In this document: piece by piece, positions 45,048-54,755 of the stretch
How the letters are laid out: the number at the start of each line of letters is the position of its first letter
How positions within the stretch are numbered: position 1 is the stretch's first letter
Source of the DNA: Opitutaceae bacterium
GTDB taxonomy: Bacteria > Verrucomicrobiota > Verrucomicrobiia > Opitutales > Opitutaceae
NCBI GenBank assembly: GCA_027482185.1
Contig: JAIXWF010000013.1
Location: 868,001-932,000, forward strand
DNA: 64,000 nucleotides
Direction of reading: 5' to 3'
The notes under the pieces: model-generated
The model's input: the letters and a program-made list of their open reading frames with translations, nothing else
The model's database searches: none
Told to the model about the DNA's origin: nothing
Translations under genes and position numbers: made by a program

Positions 45048-47500
45048 TCGCGCGTGATGGTTTCGTCGAGGTTGAGGAGGACGCGGGCCACGATGAGCCA
45101 GGCGGCGTCCTGCCGGGCGGCTTCGTCGCCGGCGGCGGCGGCGTGCTGTTGGCGGTAGAGGTCGGCGAGGCGGGCACGCTCGGCCGGCTCGGGGGCGCGG
45201 GCGAGGCAGAGGCGGAACCCGTGGTCGAGCTGGGCCTCGAGGCCGGCCGGCACCTCGGCGCGGACGCGTTTGGCCAGGGCGCCCGCGAACTCGAAGAACT
45301 GCGCGTCGTTCAGGAGCGTGAGGGCCTGGAGCGGGGTGTTGGAGCGAAGGCGGCGGGTGCAGGCGCTGAAGCCGTCGGGGCCGTCGAAGACGGCGAGGGC
45401 GGGGTGGGGCGTCGCGCGCCAGAGATGCGTGTACAGGCCGCGCCGATACCGGTCGTCGCCGGTGCTGGGGCGCCAGTCGCGTTTCACCTGGCCGAGATTC
45501 ATGACGCCGTCGGGCTGCGGCGGATACACGGGCGGGCCGCCGAGCTTGGGCACCAGCAGGCCGCTGGCGGCGAGGGCGACGTCGCGGACGATCTCGGCGT
45601 CGAGACGGAGGCGGGCCTGGCGGGAAAGGTATTTGTTGATCGGATCCTTGAGCTCGAGTTCGGGCCGCGCGCGGGACGATTGCCGGTAGGTGGCCGAAGT
45701 GACGATGAGACGGTGCATCGCCTTCTGGCTCCAGCCGCGGGCGACGAACTCGGTCGCGAGCCAGTCGAGCAACTCCGGGTGCGTGGGTGCCTCGCCCTGG
45801 GTGCCGAAATCGTTTTCGGTTTCGACGAGGCCGCGGCCGAAGTACTGCTGCCAGATCCGGTTGATCGCCACGCGCGCGGTGAGCGGGTGGGCGGGGTCCA
45901 TCGTCCAGCGGGCGAGGTCGAGGCGGTTGGGTTTTTCTGCGCGCAGGGGCGGCAGGACGGCGGGGGTGCCCGGGGCAACGGTTTCGCCGCGGCGGGTGAA
46001 GTCGCCTTTGATAAAGAGGAAACTTTCGCGCGGGGCGGGCAGCTCGGACATCACGAGGGTGGAAACGGGCTTGGCCTCGTTGCGCTCGAGGCGCGTGAGC
46101 TGGGCGTTGCGGTTTTTGAAGTCGGCGGTGGCGCCGGGGAAGGCGGCGTAGAGGGCGCGCTTGTGGCGGAGGGACAGTTGCTCCCAGGGTTCGCCGAGGG
46201 CCTCGCGGGCGGTGGCGCCGAGTTTGTTTTTCTCGTGCTGGTGGAGGCCGGCGGCCCAGGCGGTGACGGCGGCGCCGTGGGTATTGAGGAAGCGCTCGAG
46301 TTCGGCGCGCGTTTCCTCGATTTCGCGTTGGCGGGCGTCGGGCGGGGGCAATTCGCCGCGAAAATCCAAGGTGCCGCCGGGGTTCGATTTGCCGTGGCCG
46401 TCGTCGACGGTGTTGTTGAAGAACGCGTAGAGCCGGTAGTATTCCTTCTGGGTGATCGGGTCGAACTTGTGGTCGTGGCATTGCGCGCACGAGACGGTGA
46501 GGCCGAGGAAGGCGGTGCCGTAGGTGTTGACGCGGTCGAGGACGCTCTCGATGCGGAATTGCTCCGGATCGATGCCGCCCTCCTGGTTGATCTGGGTGTT
46601 GCGGTTGAAGCCGGTGGCGACGCGCTGGTCGACGGTGGGCGCGGGCAGGAGGTCGCCGGCGAGTTGCTCGATCACGAATTGGTCGAAGGGCAGATCGCGG
46701 TTGAGCGCGGCGACGACCCAGTCGCGGTATTTCCAGATCTGGCGCGGGGCATCGATGCTGTAGCCGTTGGAATCGCCGTAGCGCGCGAGGTCGAGCCAAG
46801 GACGGGCCCAGCGTTCGCCGTAGTGCGGCGAAGCGAGCAGGCGGTCGACGGCGCGTTCGTAGCCGCCGGGGGAACGGTCGGCGAGAAAGGCGGCCGTTTC
46901 GGACGGCGTCGGCGGCAGACCCGTGAGGTCGAGGCTGGCGCGGCGGAGGAGGGTGATCGGATCGGCCTCCGGGGCGGGGGCGACGCCGTCCTGCGCGAGG
47001 CGCGCGACGATGAAGCGGTCGATGGGATTGCGGATCGCGGATTGCGAATTGCTGATTTCCGGAGGGGTGGGGCGTTGCGGCGGGACGAAGGCCCAATGGA
47101 CGAAGACGCCGGGCTCTTCCTTTTCCGGGGCAGGGGCGCCGGCGAGGACCCAGGCGCGGAGCTTGGCGATTTCATCGGCGCCGAGGGGCGGCCGCTTGTA
47201 GGGCATCTGCGGAATGTCCTCGTGCGGGCCGGCGATGATCTTGAGCAGGAGGCTTTGGTCGCGGGCGCCGGCCTTGACGAGGGGGCCGCTGTCGCCGCCG
47301 ACCAAAATGGCTTCGGCGGTATCCATGCGCAGGCCGGCTTCCTGTTTCGCGGCGCCGTGGCAGCGGACGCAGTGCTGGGTGACGATGGGTTTGACGTCGC
47401 GGGTGTAGTCGACCGGCGCGGCGGTCGCGGCGGAAACGGCGGGACCAACCAAGAGAGAGACCAGTGCGGCGAGGGGGACCGGCAAAATCCTGCGGGGCAT
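45044..47500 (-). CDS. PSD1/DUF1549/DUF1553 planctomycete-type cytochrome
   Basis: 818 residues from the ATG at 47500. A signal peptide ends near AATAAP; the planctomycete cytochrome C (PSC1) module has one heme site CVRCH (VTQHCVRCHGAAKQE). DUF1549 follows (about 160-370, with DRFIVARLAQDG and RYGDSNGYSIDAPR), then DUF1553 at the C-terminus (HPLTARVAINRIWQQYFGRGLV, LDWLATEFV, FDGPDGFSACTRR). These large secreted cytochromes occur with DUF1501 partners and are thought to pass electrons during periplasmic oxidation of sugars. It opens the three-gene minus-strand operon. Confidence 0.92.
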   Translation of the reverse strand: MPRRILPVPLAALVSLLVGPAVSAATAAPVDYTRDVKPIVTQHCVRCHGAAKQEAGLRMDTAEAILVGGDSGPLVKAGARDQSLLLKIIAGPHEDIPQMPYKRPPLGADEIAKLRAWVLAGAPAPEKEEPGVFVHWAFVPPQRPTPPEISNSQSAIRNPIDRFIVARLAQDGVAPAPEADPITLLRRASLDLTGLPPTPSETAAFLADRSPGGYERAVDRLLASPHYGERWARPWLDLARYGDSNGYSIDAPRQIWKYRDWVVAALNRDLPFDQFVIEQLAGDLLPAPTVDQRVATGFNRNTQINQEGGIDPEQFRIESVLDRVNTYGTAFLGLTVSCAQCHDHKFDPITQKEYYRLYAFFNNTVDDGHGKSNPGGTLDFRGELPPPDARQREIEETRAELERFLNTHGAAVTAWAAGLHQHEKNKLGATAREALGEPWEQLSLRHKRALYAAFPGATADFKNRNAQLTRLERNEAKPVSTLVMSELPAPRESFLFIKGDFTRRGETVAPGTPAVLPPLRAEKPNRLDLARWTMDPAHPLTARVAINRIWQQYFGRGLVETENDFGTQGEAPTHPELLDWLATEFVARGWSQKAMHRLIVTSATYRQSSRARPELELKDPINKYLSRQARLRLDAEIVRDVALAASGLLVPKLGGPPVYPPQPDGVMNLGQVKRDWRPSTGDDRYRRGLYTHLWRATPHPALAVFDGPDGFSACTRRLRSNTPLQALTLLNDAQFFEFAGALAKRVRAEVPAGLEAQLDHGFRLCLARAPEPAERARLADLYRQQHAAAAGDEAARQDAAWLIVARVLLNLDETITRE

Positions 47501-47895
47501 CGTCGCGACCAAAACAGGAGCCCCGGCAAAACGGCAGGAAAAAATCGCGGTTTGCCCGCACTCGCCGCGATTCGCTTCCGGTGAACGGCGACACGGACCA
47601 GATCGGGCGGGGCAGCGTGGTCGGCCGGCGGACCAAGGCCGGTGCCGCGGCGGTTTTCCTGCCTGCATCGCGGTCCGGTCTAAAGTTTTGCGCGAGTGGC
47701 GCGATAATCGGCGTGGAAGCCATGTATTTGCGTCCACCATACCGACTTTCCCTCCTTCGCGCCGATGCCTCCGCAAAGCGTGCCGGGACGGGTCCGCGTG
47801 CCGGTTGGCGCGGCGGCGGTGCGCCGGCGGCTTCCGCAACGCCCGATTGCGACTGAGGCGCACCAAGTTTCCCACCCACCGTCCCCGTAGTTCCC
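47501..47895. other. 395-bp divergent intergenic region
   Basis: This is the gap between the divergent PSD1 and chemoreceptor genes. It holds a sigma-28-like promoter for the chemoreceptor (47681-47707) and then about 180 bp of untranslated leader. I see no small open frame with coding character and no heptamer array. A promoter for the PSD1 operon must also lie here but I cannot mark one. Confidence 0.5.
47681..47707 (+). promoter_or_regulatory. sigma-28 (FliA) type promoter of the chemoreceptor gene
   Basis: TAAAGTTT (47681-47688, eight of eight consensus bases), an 11-bp spacer of the required length, then CGCGATAA (47700-47707, six of eight against GCCGATAA). FliA promoters drive late flagellar and chemotaxis genes, and the next gene downstream is a methyl-accepting chemotaxis protein, so position and function agree. 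Confidence 0.75.
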
Positions 47896-49953
47896 ATGCG
47901 TTCCCCGAATATCAAGCGCAGTCTCCAGACCCAGATTCTCATCGCCATTGTCGCGGCGGGAGCGATTCCCGCCCTGCTGGTGGGATATGCCGCCTATCGC
48001 AGCAGCTCGTACCTTTCCGAAGCGCTGAACGAAAAGCTGCACGCCACCGTGGTGGATCTGAACGACAAGATCGAACGCAACTTCTTCGAGCGCTACGGCG
48101 ACGTCCAAGCCTTCGGCCTGAACGAGGTCGTGCACGACCGCGCCTCCTGGTACCAGATCGGCAGTTCCAAAAACCGCATCGCGGCCGCCGCCAACGCCTA
48201 CGGGCAGCTCTACGGCATCTATCCGCTGATGCTGCTCGTCGATCTCGACGGCAAGGTGATCGCGGTGAACGACCGCGACGCCGCCGGCAAGCCCGTTGAG
48301 ACCGCGTGGCTCTACGAAAAGAATTTCCGCTCCGCGCCCTGGTTCCAGCCGACGCTCGCCGGCAAGTTCCTCAAATCCGACGTGCTCGACGGCACCTACG
48401 TGACCGACGCGCATCTCGATCCCGATGTGAAACGCATCACCGGTGCGCACGGCATGGTCGTCGGCTTTTCGGCGCCCGTGAAGGACCGCGACGGCAAGAC
48501 GGTCGCGCTGTGGTACAACGCCGCGGATTTCCGCGTCATCGAAACGATCCTGCGCGAAACGTATGAATCGCTCGCGCACGACGATCTGGGCGACGCCGAA
48601 ATCACGGTCGTCAACCGGGACGGGTTGGTGATCGCCGACTTCGATCCGACCGTGCTGGGCGCCAAGGCCATGAACTTCGACCCGCAGGTCGTGCTCAGCC
48701 GGAACCTCGTCACGGCCGGCAACGCGATGGCCGTTGAGGCGCTCGCGGGCAAGCAGGGCGTGAAGGCCGACTTCAATCCGATCAAGAATCTGAAACAATT
48801 CGGCGGCTACGTCGGCAGCAAGGGCGCGCTCGGCTACCCGGGACTGGGGTGGGGCGTCATGATCCGGGTGAGCGAGGAGACCGCCAACGGCGAACTGCGC
48901 GGCCAGCTCCGCATGCTGGTCGCGATTCTCGTCGCCAGCCTTGGGATGCTGGCGCTCGGCGCCTGGTGGCTGGCGCGCTCGTTGGCCCTTCCTTTGGTAC
49001 GCAGCCTCGACGAGGTGCGGGCGACCGGCGGTTCCGTTGCCGCGATCGCCGCCCAGACCACCGCTTCCAGCGTCACCCTGGCCGACAGCGCATCGGAACA
49101 GGCCGCGTCGCTCGAAGAAACTTCGGCCTCCATCGAGGAACTCAGCAGCATGACGCGGCTGAACGCGGAGAGCGCGCAGAAGGCCCGCCAGGCGGCCCTC
49201 GAAACGCGGCAGTGCGCCGACGCGGGTGCCGAGCAGATGAAATCCATGCAGTCCGCGATGGATGTGATCGCGGCCGCGAGCCAGGACATCACCAAGATCC
49301 TCAAGACGATCGACGAGATCGCGTTCCAGACCAACATTCTCGCGCTGAACGCCGCCGTGGAAGCGGCCCGCGCCGGCGAGGCCGGCGCCGGCTTCGCGGT
49401 CGTGGCCGAGGAAGTCCGTGCCCTCGCGCAACGCAGCGCGGCGGCGGCCCGCGAGACGGCGGAGAAGATCGAGGGCTCGACCTCGCGCAGCGAGGAAGGC
49501 GCGCGGCTGAGCACGCAGGTCGCCGGCAGTTTCCAGCAGATTCAGGACAAGGTCCGCGACCTCGAGCGGCTCATCACCGAGATCGCCAACGCGAGCCGCG
49601 AACAGAGCGAGGGCATCGCGCAGGTGAATCTGGCCGTCACGCAGATGGACCAGGTGACGCAGGCCAACGCGGCCACCGCGGAAGAAGGGGCCGCCAGCGC
49701 GGAAGAACTGCAGGCTTCGGCGATCGAGCTGGCCGAGCAGGTGGCGAAGGCGATGCAGCACATCGGCGGCCGCCGGGCCAACGATGCGCAGGGCCAGGGC
49801 GGCAAGCCGCTGCCGGGCGGCAAACGCCGGCAGGACCCTCCGGCCGGCGAGAAGCCGGCTCCGGCCCGCGCCCCCAAGGGCAAAGCGGGCATCGTGAAAC
49901 ATTCCGCGGCGACCATCCATGACGCCTCCGCGCCGACTGCTGCTCATCGATGA
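47896..49953 (+). CDS. methyl-accepting chemotaxis protein
   Basis: 685 residues. The first membrane helix (about 10-32) is followed by a 300-residue periplasmic sensor that looks like a double Cache domain ([37 protein letters not shown]), a second helix (about 338-360), only a vestigial HAMP, and a long cytoplasmic coiled coil. The signalling tip is [21 protein letters not shown] followed by [16 protein letters not shown]. The C-terminal 60 residues are basic and Pro/Ala-rich. It signals through CheW/CheA, which are not in this window. Its end overlaps the GGDEF gene by 35 bp. Confidence 0.93.
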   Translation: MRSPNIKRSLQTQILIAIVAAGAIPALLVGYAAYRSSSYLSEALNEKLHATVVDLNDKIERNFFERYGDVQAFGLNEVVHDRASWYQIGSSKNRIAAAANAYGQLYGIYPLMLLVDLDGKVIAVNDRDAAGKPVETAWLYEKNFRSAPWFQPTLAGKFLKSDVLDGTYVTDAHLDPDVKRITGAHGMVVGFSAPVKDRDGKTVALWYNAADFRVIETILRETYESLAHDDLGDAEITVVNRDGLVIADFDPTVLGAKAMNFDPQVVLSRNLVTAGNAMAVEALAGKQGVKADFNPIKNLKQFGGYVGSKGALGYPGLGWGVMIRVSEETANGELRGQLRMLVAILVASLGMLALGAWWLARSLALPLVRSLDEVRATGGSVAAIAAQTTASSVTLADSASEQAASLEETSASIEELSSMTRLNAESAQKARQAALETRQCADAGAEQMKSMQSAMDVIAAASQDITKILKTIDEIAFQTNILALNAAVEAARAGEAGAGFAVVAEEVRALAQRSAAAARETAEKIEGSTSRSEEGARLSTQVAGSFQQIQDKVRDLERLITEIANASREQSEGIAQVNLAVTQMDQVTQANAATAEEGAASAEELQASAIELAEQVAKAMQHIGGRRANDAQGQGGKPLPGGKRRQDPPAGEKPAPARAPKGKAGIVKHSAATIHDASAPTAAHR

Positions 49954-50848
49954 CGAACGGCTGCAGCACCGGCTCGTGGGCCAGATGCTGCGCCAGTTTC
50001 GCGGGGCGCATTTCGAGCTCGAAGTCGCGTCGAATTGCCGGGAAGGGCTCGAACAGCTGCGGACCGGCCGCCATGCCGCGGCGTTGCTCGACTACCGCCT
50101 GACCGACGGCGACGGACTCTCGCTCCTCGCCGAGGCCCGCGCGTCCGGCTGCCGGACCCCGGTCATTTTCCTCACCGCCAACACCGGCGACGATCTCGAC
50201 ATGGCGGCGCTCGAGGCCGGGGCCGTCGATTATCTCGAGAAGGCCGCGCTGTCGCCCAAGGTGCTGGAACGTGCCCTGCGTTACGCGTTGCGCCTTTCGG
50301 AGACGCTGGAGCAATTGCGCCAGCTCGCGACCCGCGACCAACTCACCGGTCTGTTGAATCGCCGCGAATTCGACCGCATCCTCGGCGACGAACTCAACCG
50401 CAGCCGCCGTTTCGGCCGGTCGTTGGCGCTCGCCCTGATCGACATCGACCATTTCAAAAAAGTGAACGACACGCACGGCCACCCCGCGGGCGACGCCGTG
50501 CTGCAACACGTGGCCGGCATCGTCGCGGCGCAGGCGCGCAACGTCGACTTCGTCGCCCGCTACGGCGGCGAGGAGATGGCCGTGATCATGATCGAATCCA
50601 CGGCAGGCGCGGCGCGCGTCGCGATGCAGCGGACGGCCGCCTACCTCGCGCTCACGCCCTGCCGGATCGGCGAGCTGGTCCTGCCCGTCACGTTCAGTGC
50701 CGGCGTGGCTTCGGTGCCCGACGACGGCGATTCGTCCGCCGGGCTGATCGCGGCGGCGGACCAGGCGCTCTATGCGGCGAAGCGGACCGGGCGGAATCGC
50801 GTGTGCTCGGCCCAGGAGGCGCAGTTGGCGCAGGCGGTCGCGGTCTGA
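49919..50848 (+). CDS. response regulator diguanylate cyclase (REC-GGDEF)
   Basis: 309 residues. The receiver domain ([10 protein letters not shown], phosphorylated Asp in [13 protein letters not shown], Lys in YLEKAA) is joined by a helix to a GGDEF domain. The active site is GGEEM in [11 protein letters not shown], an accepted active variant. The product-inhibition site RxxD is present as RNVD, five residues before GGEEM. It makes cyclic di-GMP, so this pair couples a chemoreceptor to c-di-GMP. The 35-bp overlap with the chemoreceptor gene puts both under the sigma-28-like promoter. The arrangement recalls the Wsp surface-sensing system, though no wspE-like kinase is here. Confidence 0.92.
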   Translation: MTPPRRLLLIDDERLQHRLVGQMLRQFRGAHFELEVASNCREGLEQLRTGRHAAALLDYRLTDGDGLSLLAEARASGCRTPVIFLTANTGDDLDMAALEAGAVDYLEKAALSPKVLERALRYALRLSETLEQLRQLATRDQLTGLLNRREFDRILGDELNRSRRFGRSLALALIDIDHFKKVNDTHGHPAGDAVLQHVAGIVAAQARNVDFVARYGGEEMAVIMIESTAGAARVAMQRTAAYLALTPCRIGELVLPVTFSAGVASVPDDGDSSAGLIAAADQALYAAKRTGRNRVCSAQEAQLAQAVAV

Positions 50849-50859
50849 GGCCGGGCGGA

Positions 50860-50887
50860 GTTGAACGTCGAAAGCGGAACGGTGAAA
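50860..50887. repeat. short heptamer array (GTTGAAC, GTCGAAA, GCGGAAC, GGTGAAA)
   Basis: Four 7-bp units in the gap between the convergent GGDEF and ffh genes. The facing side (50920-50955) is only loosely repetitive (CTCAACT, CACCTCG, CTTGGCT, CGGCTTG), so a second arm is uncertain. Confidence 0.65.
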
Positions 50888-50978
50888 GGCTCGGCGGACC
50901 GGGCCGGCGGGGCGAACTCTCCCCGCTCAACTCACCTCGCTTGGCTCGGCTTGGCGCCGCCGGGCGGCCGGCCGCAGG

Positions 50979-52322
50979 TCACATCCCGGGAAAGCCGCCC
51001 TTGCCGCGCATGGCTTCGAGCTGGCGCATCATCTTCTTTCCGCCGCCGCCCTTCATCATCTTCATCATCTGCTGCATCTGCTGGAACTGTTTCAGCAGCT
51101 GGTTGACCTCGACGATCTTCACGCCGGAACCGTCGGCGATGCGCTTGCGGCGGCTGCCGTTGAGGATCTCGGGTTTGCGGCGTTCCTGTTTGGTCATCGA
51201 CTTGATGATGGCTTCGGTGCGGGCCATCTGCTGGTCGGCGCCGTCGGGCAGCTGCATGCCGCTCATGCCGGGAATCATGCCCATGATGCTCTGCATCGAG
51301 CCCATTTTCTTCACCTGCTGCATTTGCGCGAGGAAGTCCTCGAGATCGAATTCGGCCTTCTTGAGCTTCTCGGCCATCCGCTCCGCTTCCTTCTGGTCGA
51401 TGTTTTCCTGCGCCTTTTCGACGAGGGAAACGACGTCGCCCATGCCGAGGATGCGCGAGGCGAGACGGTCGGGATGGAACGGTTCGAAGTCCGCGGTCTT
51501 TTCGCCGGTGCCGACGAACTTGATGGGCACGCCGGTGACGGACTTGATCGAGAGCGCCGCGCCGCCGCGCGTGTCGCCGTCGAGTTTGGTGAGGATCAGG
51601 CCCGTGAGCTGGAGGGCGTCGTGGAAGGTCTTGGCGACGTTGACCGCTTCCTGGCCGAGGGCGCCGTCGGCGACGAGCAGGACTTCGTCGGGCTGGATGC
51701 GAGCGCGCAGCTGTTTCACCTCCTCGATCAGGCCGGCGTCGATCTGGAGGCGGCCGGCGGTGTCGAAGATGATCGCGTCGGCCGTGGCGGCCGTGGCGGC
51801 GGCCAGACCGGCGGCGCCGAGGGCGGGGACGTCTTTGGTGGCGCGGTCGGAATAGAAGCCGAGCTCTTCCTGTTTCGCGAGGATCTCGAGCTGGTCGATG
51901 GCCGCGGGGCGGTAGATGTCGGCGCCGACGACGAAGGGCCGGTAGCCCTTTTTCTTGAGCAGCTTGCCGAGCTTGGCGCTGGAGGTCGTCTTGCCGGAGC
52001 CGTGGAGGCCGACCATCAAAATCTTGAGCGGGCGGGCGCCGGAGAGCTGCGTGGTGCCCTCGCCGAGCAGACGGACGAGTTCGTCATGGATGATTTTGAC
52101 GACCTGCTGGCCGGGGGCGATGCCCTTGAGGACATCCTGGCCGACGCATTGCTGCTGGACCCGCTCGACGAATTCCCGCGCGACCTTGAAGTGGACATCG
52201 GCCGCGAGCAGGGCGGTGCGGACCTCCTTGAGGGCCTCCGCCATGTTGTCTTCGGTGAGCCGGCCGACGCCGCGGAGGTTGCGGAGCGCGCCGCCGATTT
52301 TTTCGGTGAGGGATTCGAACAT
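50979..52322 (-). CDS. ffh: signal recognition particle protein Ffh
   Basis: 447 residues from the ATG at 52322 ([16 protein letters not shown]); the open frame extends 13 codons upstream, but this is the family start. The N domain precedes a GTPase domain with G1 [16 protein letters not shown]3 DTAGRL and G4 TKLDGD. The Met-rich M domain ([27 protein letters not shown]) binds SRP RNA and signal sequences. With 4.5S RNA and FtsY (neither in this window) it targets nascent membrane proteins. Confidence 0.97.
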   Translation of the reverse strand: MFESLTEKIGGALRNLRGVGRLTEDNMAEALKEVRTALLAADVHFKVAREFVERVQQQCVGQDVLKGIAPGQQVVKIIHDELVRLLGEGTTQLSGARPLKILMVGLHGSGKTTSSAKLGKLLKKKGYRPFVVGADIYRPAAIDQLEILAKQEELGFYSDRATKDVPALGAAGLAAATAATADAIIFDTAGRLQIDAGLIEEVKQLRARIQPDEVLLVADGALGQEAVNVAKTFHDALQLTGLILTKLDGDTRGGAALSIKSVTGVPIKFVGTGEKTADFEPFHPDRLASRILGMGDVVSLVEKAQENIDQKEAERMAEKLKKAEFDLEDFLAQMQQVKKMGSMQSIMGMIPGMSGMQLPDGADQQMARTEAIIKSMTKQERRKPEILNGSRRKRIADGSGVKIVEVNQLLKQFQQMQQMMKMMKGGGGKKMMRQLEAMRGKGGFPGM

Positions 52323-52400
52323 GCGAACCGCACCGTTGGCCGAAATCGCGGCCGGAAGCAACTGCGGGAAACGGAACCGGCCGGGCGGGCCGGAAACGGG

Positions 52401-52877
52401 TCAGGCGGAGGGCGCGGCGGCCGGTTCCGCCGGGGCCCGAGCGGCTGCGACCGGCGCGGGTTCCGCGGGCGGCACGGCGGCGGGTGCGGGCGGCGGCGTG
52501 GGCTTGGGCCCGAGGCCGAGCTGCGTGAGCTTGGCGAAGACGGTCGCCTCCGTGCAGGGCTTCACGAGGTAGTGCCGCACGCCGAGGCCGACGGCCCGGA
52601 CCACGGTGGCGCGGTCGTGGGCCGCGGTGCAGAGGACGACGTCGATTTCCCGCGTGAGCGGGTTGCCGCGCAGGCGTTCGAGCACGGTGAAGCCGTCGAC
52701 TTTCGGCAGCGACAGGTCGAGCAGCACGACATCGAAGGTGCGGTGCGGGTCGTCGAGGAAGTTCCACGCGGCTTCGCCGTCTTCCGCGACCGTGGTGCGG
52801 ATGTCGGGATGGGCGGCGAGGATCTTGGCCAGCACGGTGCGCGCGACGGGATCGTCTTCAACGAGGAGAATCTTCAT
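52401..52877 (-). CDS. single-domain response regulator with Pro/Ala tail
   Basis: 158 residues. A complete receiver domain (MKILLVEDDPVA, Asp in VVLLDLSLPKVDG, Thr in LCTAAHD, Lys in YLVKPC) fills the first 120; the last 38 are Pro/Ala-rich and likely disordered. There is no output domain, so it works like CheY or Spo0F by binding partners. It is 78 bp upstream of ffh on the same strand and divergent from the Lrp gene. Confidence 0.88.
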   Translation of the reverse strand: MKILLVEDDPVARTVLAKILAAHPDIRTTVAEDGEAAWNFLDDPHRTFDVVLLDLSLPKVDGFTVLERLRGNPLTREIDVVLCTAAHDRATVVRAVGLGVRHYLVKPCTEATVFAKLTQLGLGPKPTPPPAPAAVPPAEPAPVAAARAPAEPAAAPSA

Positions 52878-52988
52878 GTCGGGACGCGTGGTGCCGGGAC
52901 TGTATCGGCCTATTGCGACACAACTGAAACGGCCGGGCCAAATTCGTCCTCGTCAAAGCCGGAGCAATGCCGGATAACCGCCGCGACT

Positions 52989-53477
52989 ATGAACCCTGTT
53001 CTCAAGCTCTTGATCGACGGCGGCAGCCTCACGACCGGCCAGATGGCCCAGGTCGCGGGGCTGTCCGAAGCGGAAGTCAATCAGCACCTGGAACAGTTGA
53101 AGAAGGACAAAATCTTTCTCGGCTGGCGTCCGGTGCTCGATCTTTCCCGCGAGGCCGCCGCCGCCGCCGCCGTGCGCGCGGTCATCGAGGTCAAGGTGAC
53201 GCCCGAGCGGGGCGGCGGGTTCAACCGTTTCGCCGAGCGGATCGCGCGGTTCGACGAGGTCGAGTCCTGCTACCTGATGTCCGGCGGCTACGACCTGCTG
53301 GTCTTCGTCCGCGGCGGTTCGCTGCAGAAGGTCGCCTCCTTTGTCTCGGAGAAGCTTTCCACCATCGAGGGGGTGCTCTCGACCTCCACGCACTTCATGC
53401 TCCGCTGCTACAAGGAGCAGGGCTTCGTGCTCGACAGCAGCGAGTCGTCCGCGTCGCGGCTGACCGTCGCGCCGTAA
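52989..53477 (+). CDS. Lrp/AsnC family transcriptional regulator
   Basis: 162 residues from the ATG at 52989. An N-terminal winged helix-turn-helix (DGGSLTTGQMAQVAGLSEAEVNQHLEQLKKDKIFLGW) and a C-terminal RAM ligand-binding domain (AVIEVKVTPERGGGFNRFAERIARF, YLMSGGYDLLVFVRG) are present, each in the usual position. It lies 18 bp before an aminotransferase gene; Lrp-type regulators often control a neighbouring amino-acid gene, so that gene is its likely target. Confidence 0.9.
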   Translation: MNPVLKLLIDGGSLTTGQMAQVAGLSEAEVNQHLEQLKKDKIFLGWRPVLDLSREAAAAAAVRAVIEVKVTPERGGGFNRFAERIARFDEVESCYLMSGGYDLLVFVRGGSLQKVASFVSEKLSTIEGVLSTSTHFMLRCYKEQGFVLDSSESSASRLTVAP

Positions 53478-53495
53478 ACGGAAAGGACCACTCCG

Positions 53496-54686
53496 ATGAG
53501 CACCGATCCGAAACGATGGGTGGCGGGGCATATTGCCACGCTGCCGAAGAGCGGCATCCGCGATTTCTTCGAACTCGTGGCGAAGATGAAGGGCCAGGAC
53601 GTGATTTCCCTCGGCGTCGGCGAGCCCGACTTCGTCACGCCGTGGCACGTGCGCGAGGCGGCGATCTTCGCCCTCGAGCGCGGCAAGACCTACTACACCT
53701 CGAACCTCGGTCTGCTGGAGCTGCGCAAGGAGATTTCGACCTACGTCGAGCACCACTTCGGCGTCAGCTACCGGCCCGACGACCAGGTGATCGTGACTGT
53801 GGGCGTCAGCGAGGCGCTCGACCTCGCGTTCCGTGCGTTCTGCAACCCGGGCGACAAGGTGATGTTCCACCAGCCCTGCTACGTCAGCTACCACCCCAGC
53901 ATCACGCTGGTGCACGGCGAGGGCATCGCGGTGCCGACGTACGCGAAGGACAATTTCGCGCTGACGGCCGAGGCCCTGCGCGCCGCCTGGCAGCCGGGCG
54001 CGAAGATCCTGATGCTCAACCTGCCGTGCAATCCGACCGGCGGCACGTGCTCGCGCGAGCAACTCGAGAAGATCGCGGACTTCTGCCGCGAGAAGGACCT
54101 GTTGGTGCTCAGCGACGAGATCTACTCGGAGCTCACCTTCGAGGGCACGCACACCAGCATCGCGAGTTTCCCCGGCATGGCGGAGCGCACGATCTTCCTC
54201 CACGGATTCTCGAAAGCGTTCGCGATGACCGGCTGGCGCATCGGCTACGCCTGCGGGCCGGCCGTCCTGATCGACGCCATGATGAAGGTGCACCAGTACG
54301 CCATGATGTGCGCCTCGATCATCGCCCAGGAAGGCGCGCTCGAGGCGCTGAAGAACGGCTGGGACAACGTGCTCAAAATGCGCGAGCAGTACCACCGCCG
54401 CCGCGACCTGATCGTCCGCCGTTTCAACGAAATCGGCATGAAGTGCCACCTGCCGCGCGGCAGTTTCTACGCGTTTCCGGACGTCACGCCGCTCGGCTTC
54501 ACCGAAAAGGATTTCGCCGTCGGCCTGCTGCAGCAGCAGAAGGTCGCGGTCGTCCCGGGCACCGCCTTCGGCGTCAACGGCACGGGCCACGTCCGCGCCT
54601 GCTTCGCCACGGGCTACGACCAGATCATCGAGGCCTGCGACCGCGTCGAACGCTTCGTCGCCCAGCCGCGCGCCAAGGCGGGTTGA
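53496..54686 (+). CDS. class I/II PLP-dependent aminotransferase
   Basis: 396 residues of fold type I. The PLP-binding Lys lies in HGFSKAFAMTGWRIGYACG; the cofactor-contact Asn in LMLNLPCNPTGG and the Asp in LVLSDEIYSEL are conserved, as is the C-terminal Arg (GHVRACFATGY). The sequence is of the aspartate/alanine/aromatic subgroup (Ib/Ig), often annotated as aspartate aminotransferase or PatA-like. It is co-transcribed with an Lrp regulator, consistent with control by an amino acid. The exact amino donor is not readable. Confidence 0.9.
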   Translation: MSTDPKRWVAGHIATLPKSGIRDFFELVAKMKGQDVISLGVGEPDFVTPWHVREAAIFALERGKTYYTSNLGLLELRKEISTYVEHHFGVSYRPDDQVIVTVGVSEALDLAFRAFCNPGDKVMFHQPCYVSYHPSITLVHGEGIAVPTYAKDNFALTAEALRAAWQPGAKILMLNLPCNPTGGTCSREQLEKIADFCREKDLLVLSDEIYSELTFEGTHTSIASFPGMAERTIFLHGFSKAFAMTGWRIGYACGPAVLIDAMMKVHQYAMMCASIIAQEGALEALKNGWDNVLKMREQYHRRRDLIVRRFNEIGMKCHLPRGSFYAFPDVTPLGFTEKDFAVGLLQQQKVAVVPGTAFGVNGTGHVRACFATGYDQIIEACDRVERFVAQPRAKAG

Positions 54687-54755
54687 GGAACGGCGCGGAT
54701 CGCGGGCCTCGCCCGGCTTCGACTTCCGCCGTTCCTTCCGTTTCAAATCCCTCCC

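Noticed and set aside
47896-49953. A longer chemoreceptor start upstream to shorten the 180-base leader
   Set aside because: No in-frame start with a sensible signal or helix was seen upstream of the ATG at 47896.
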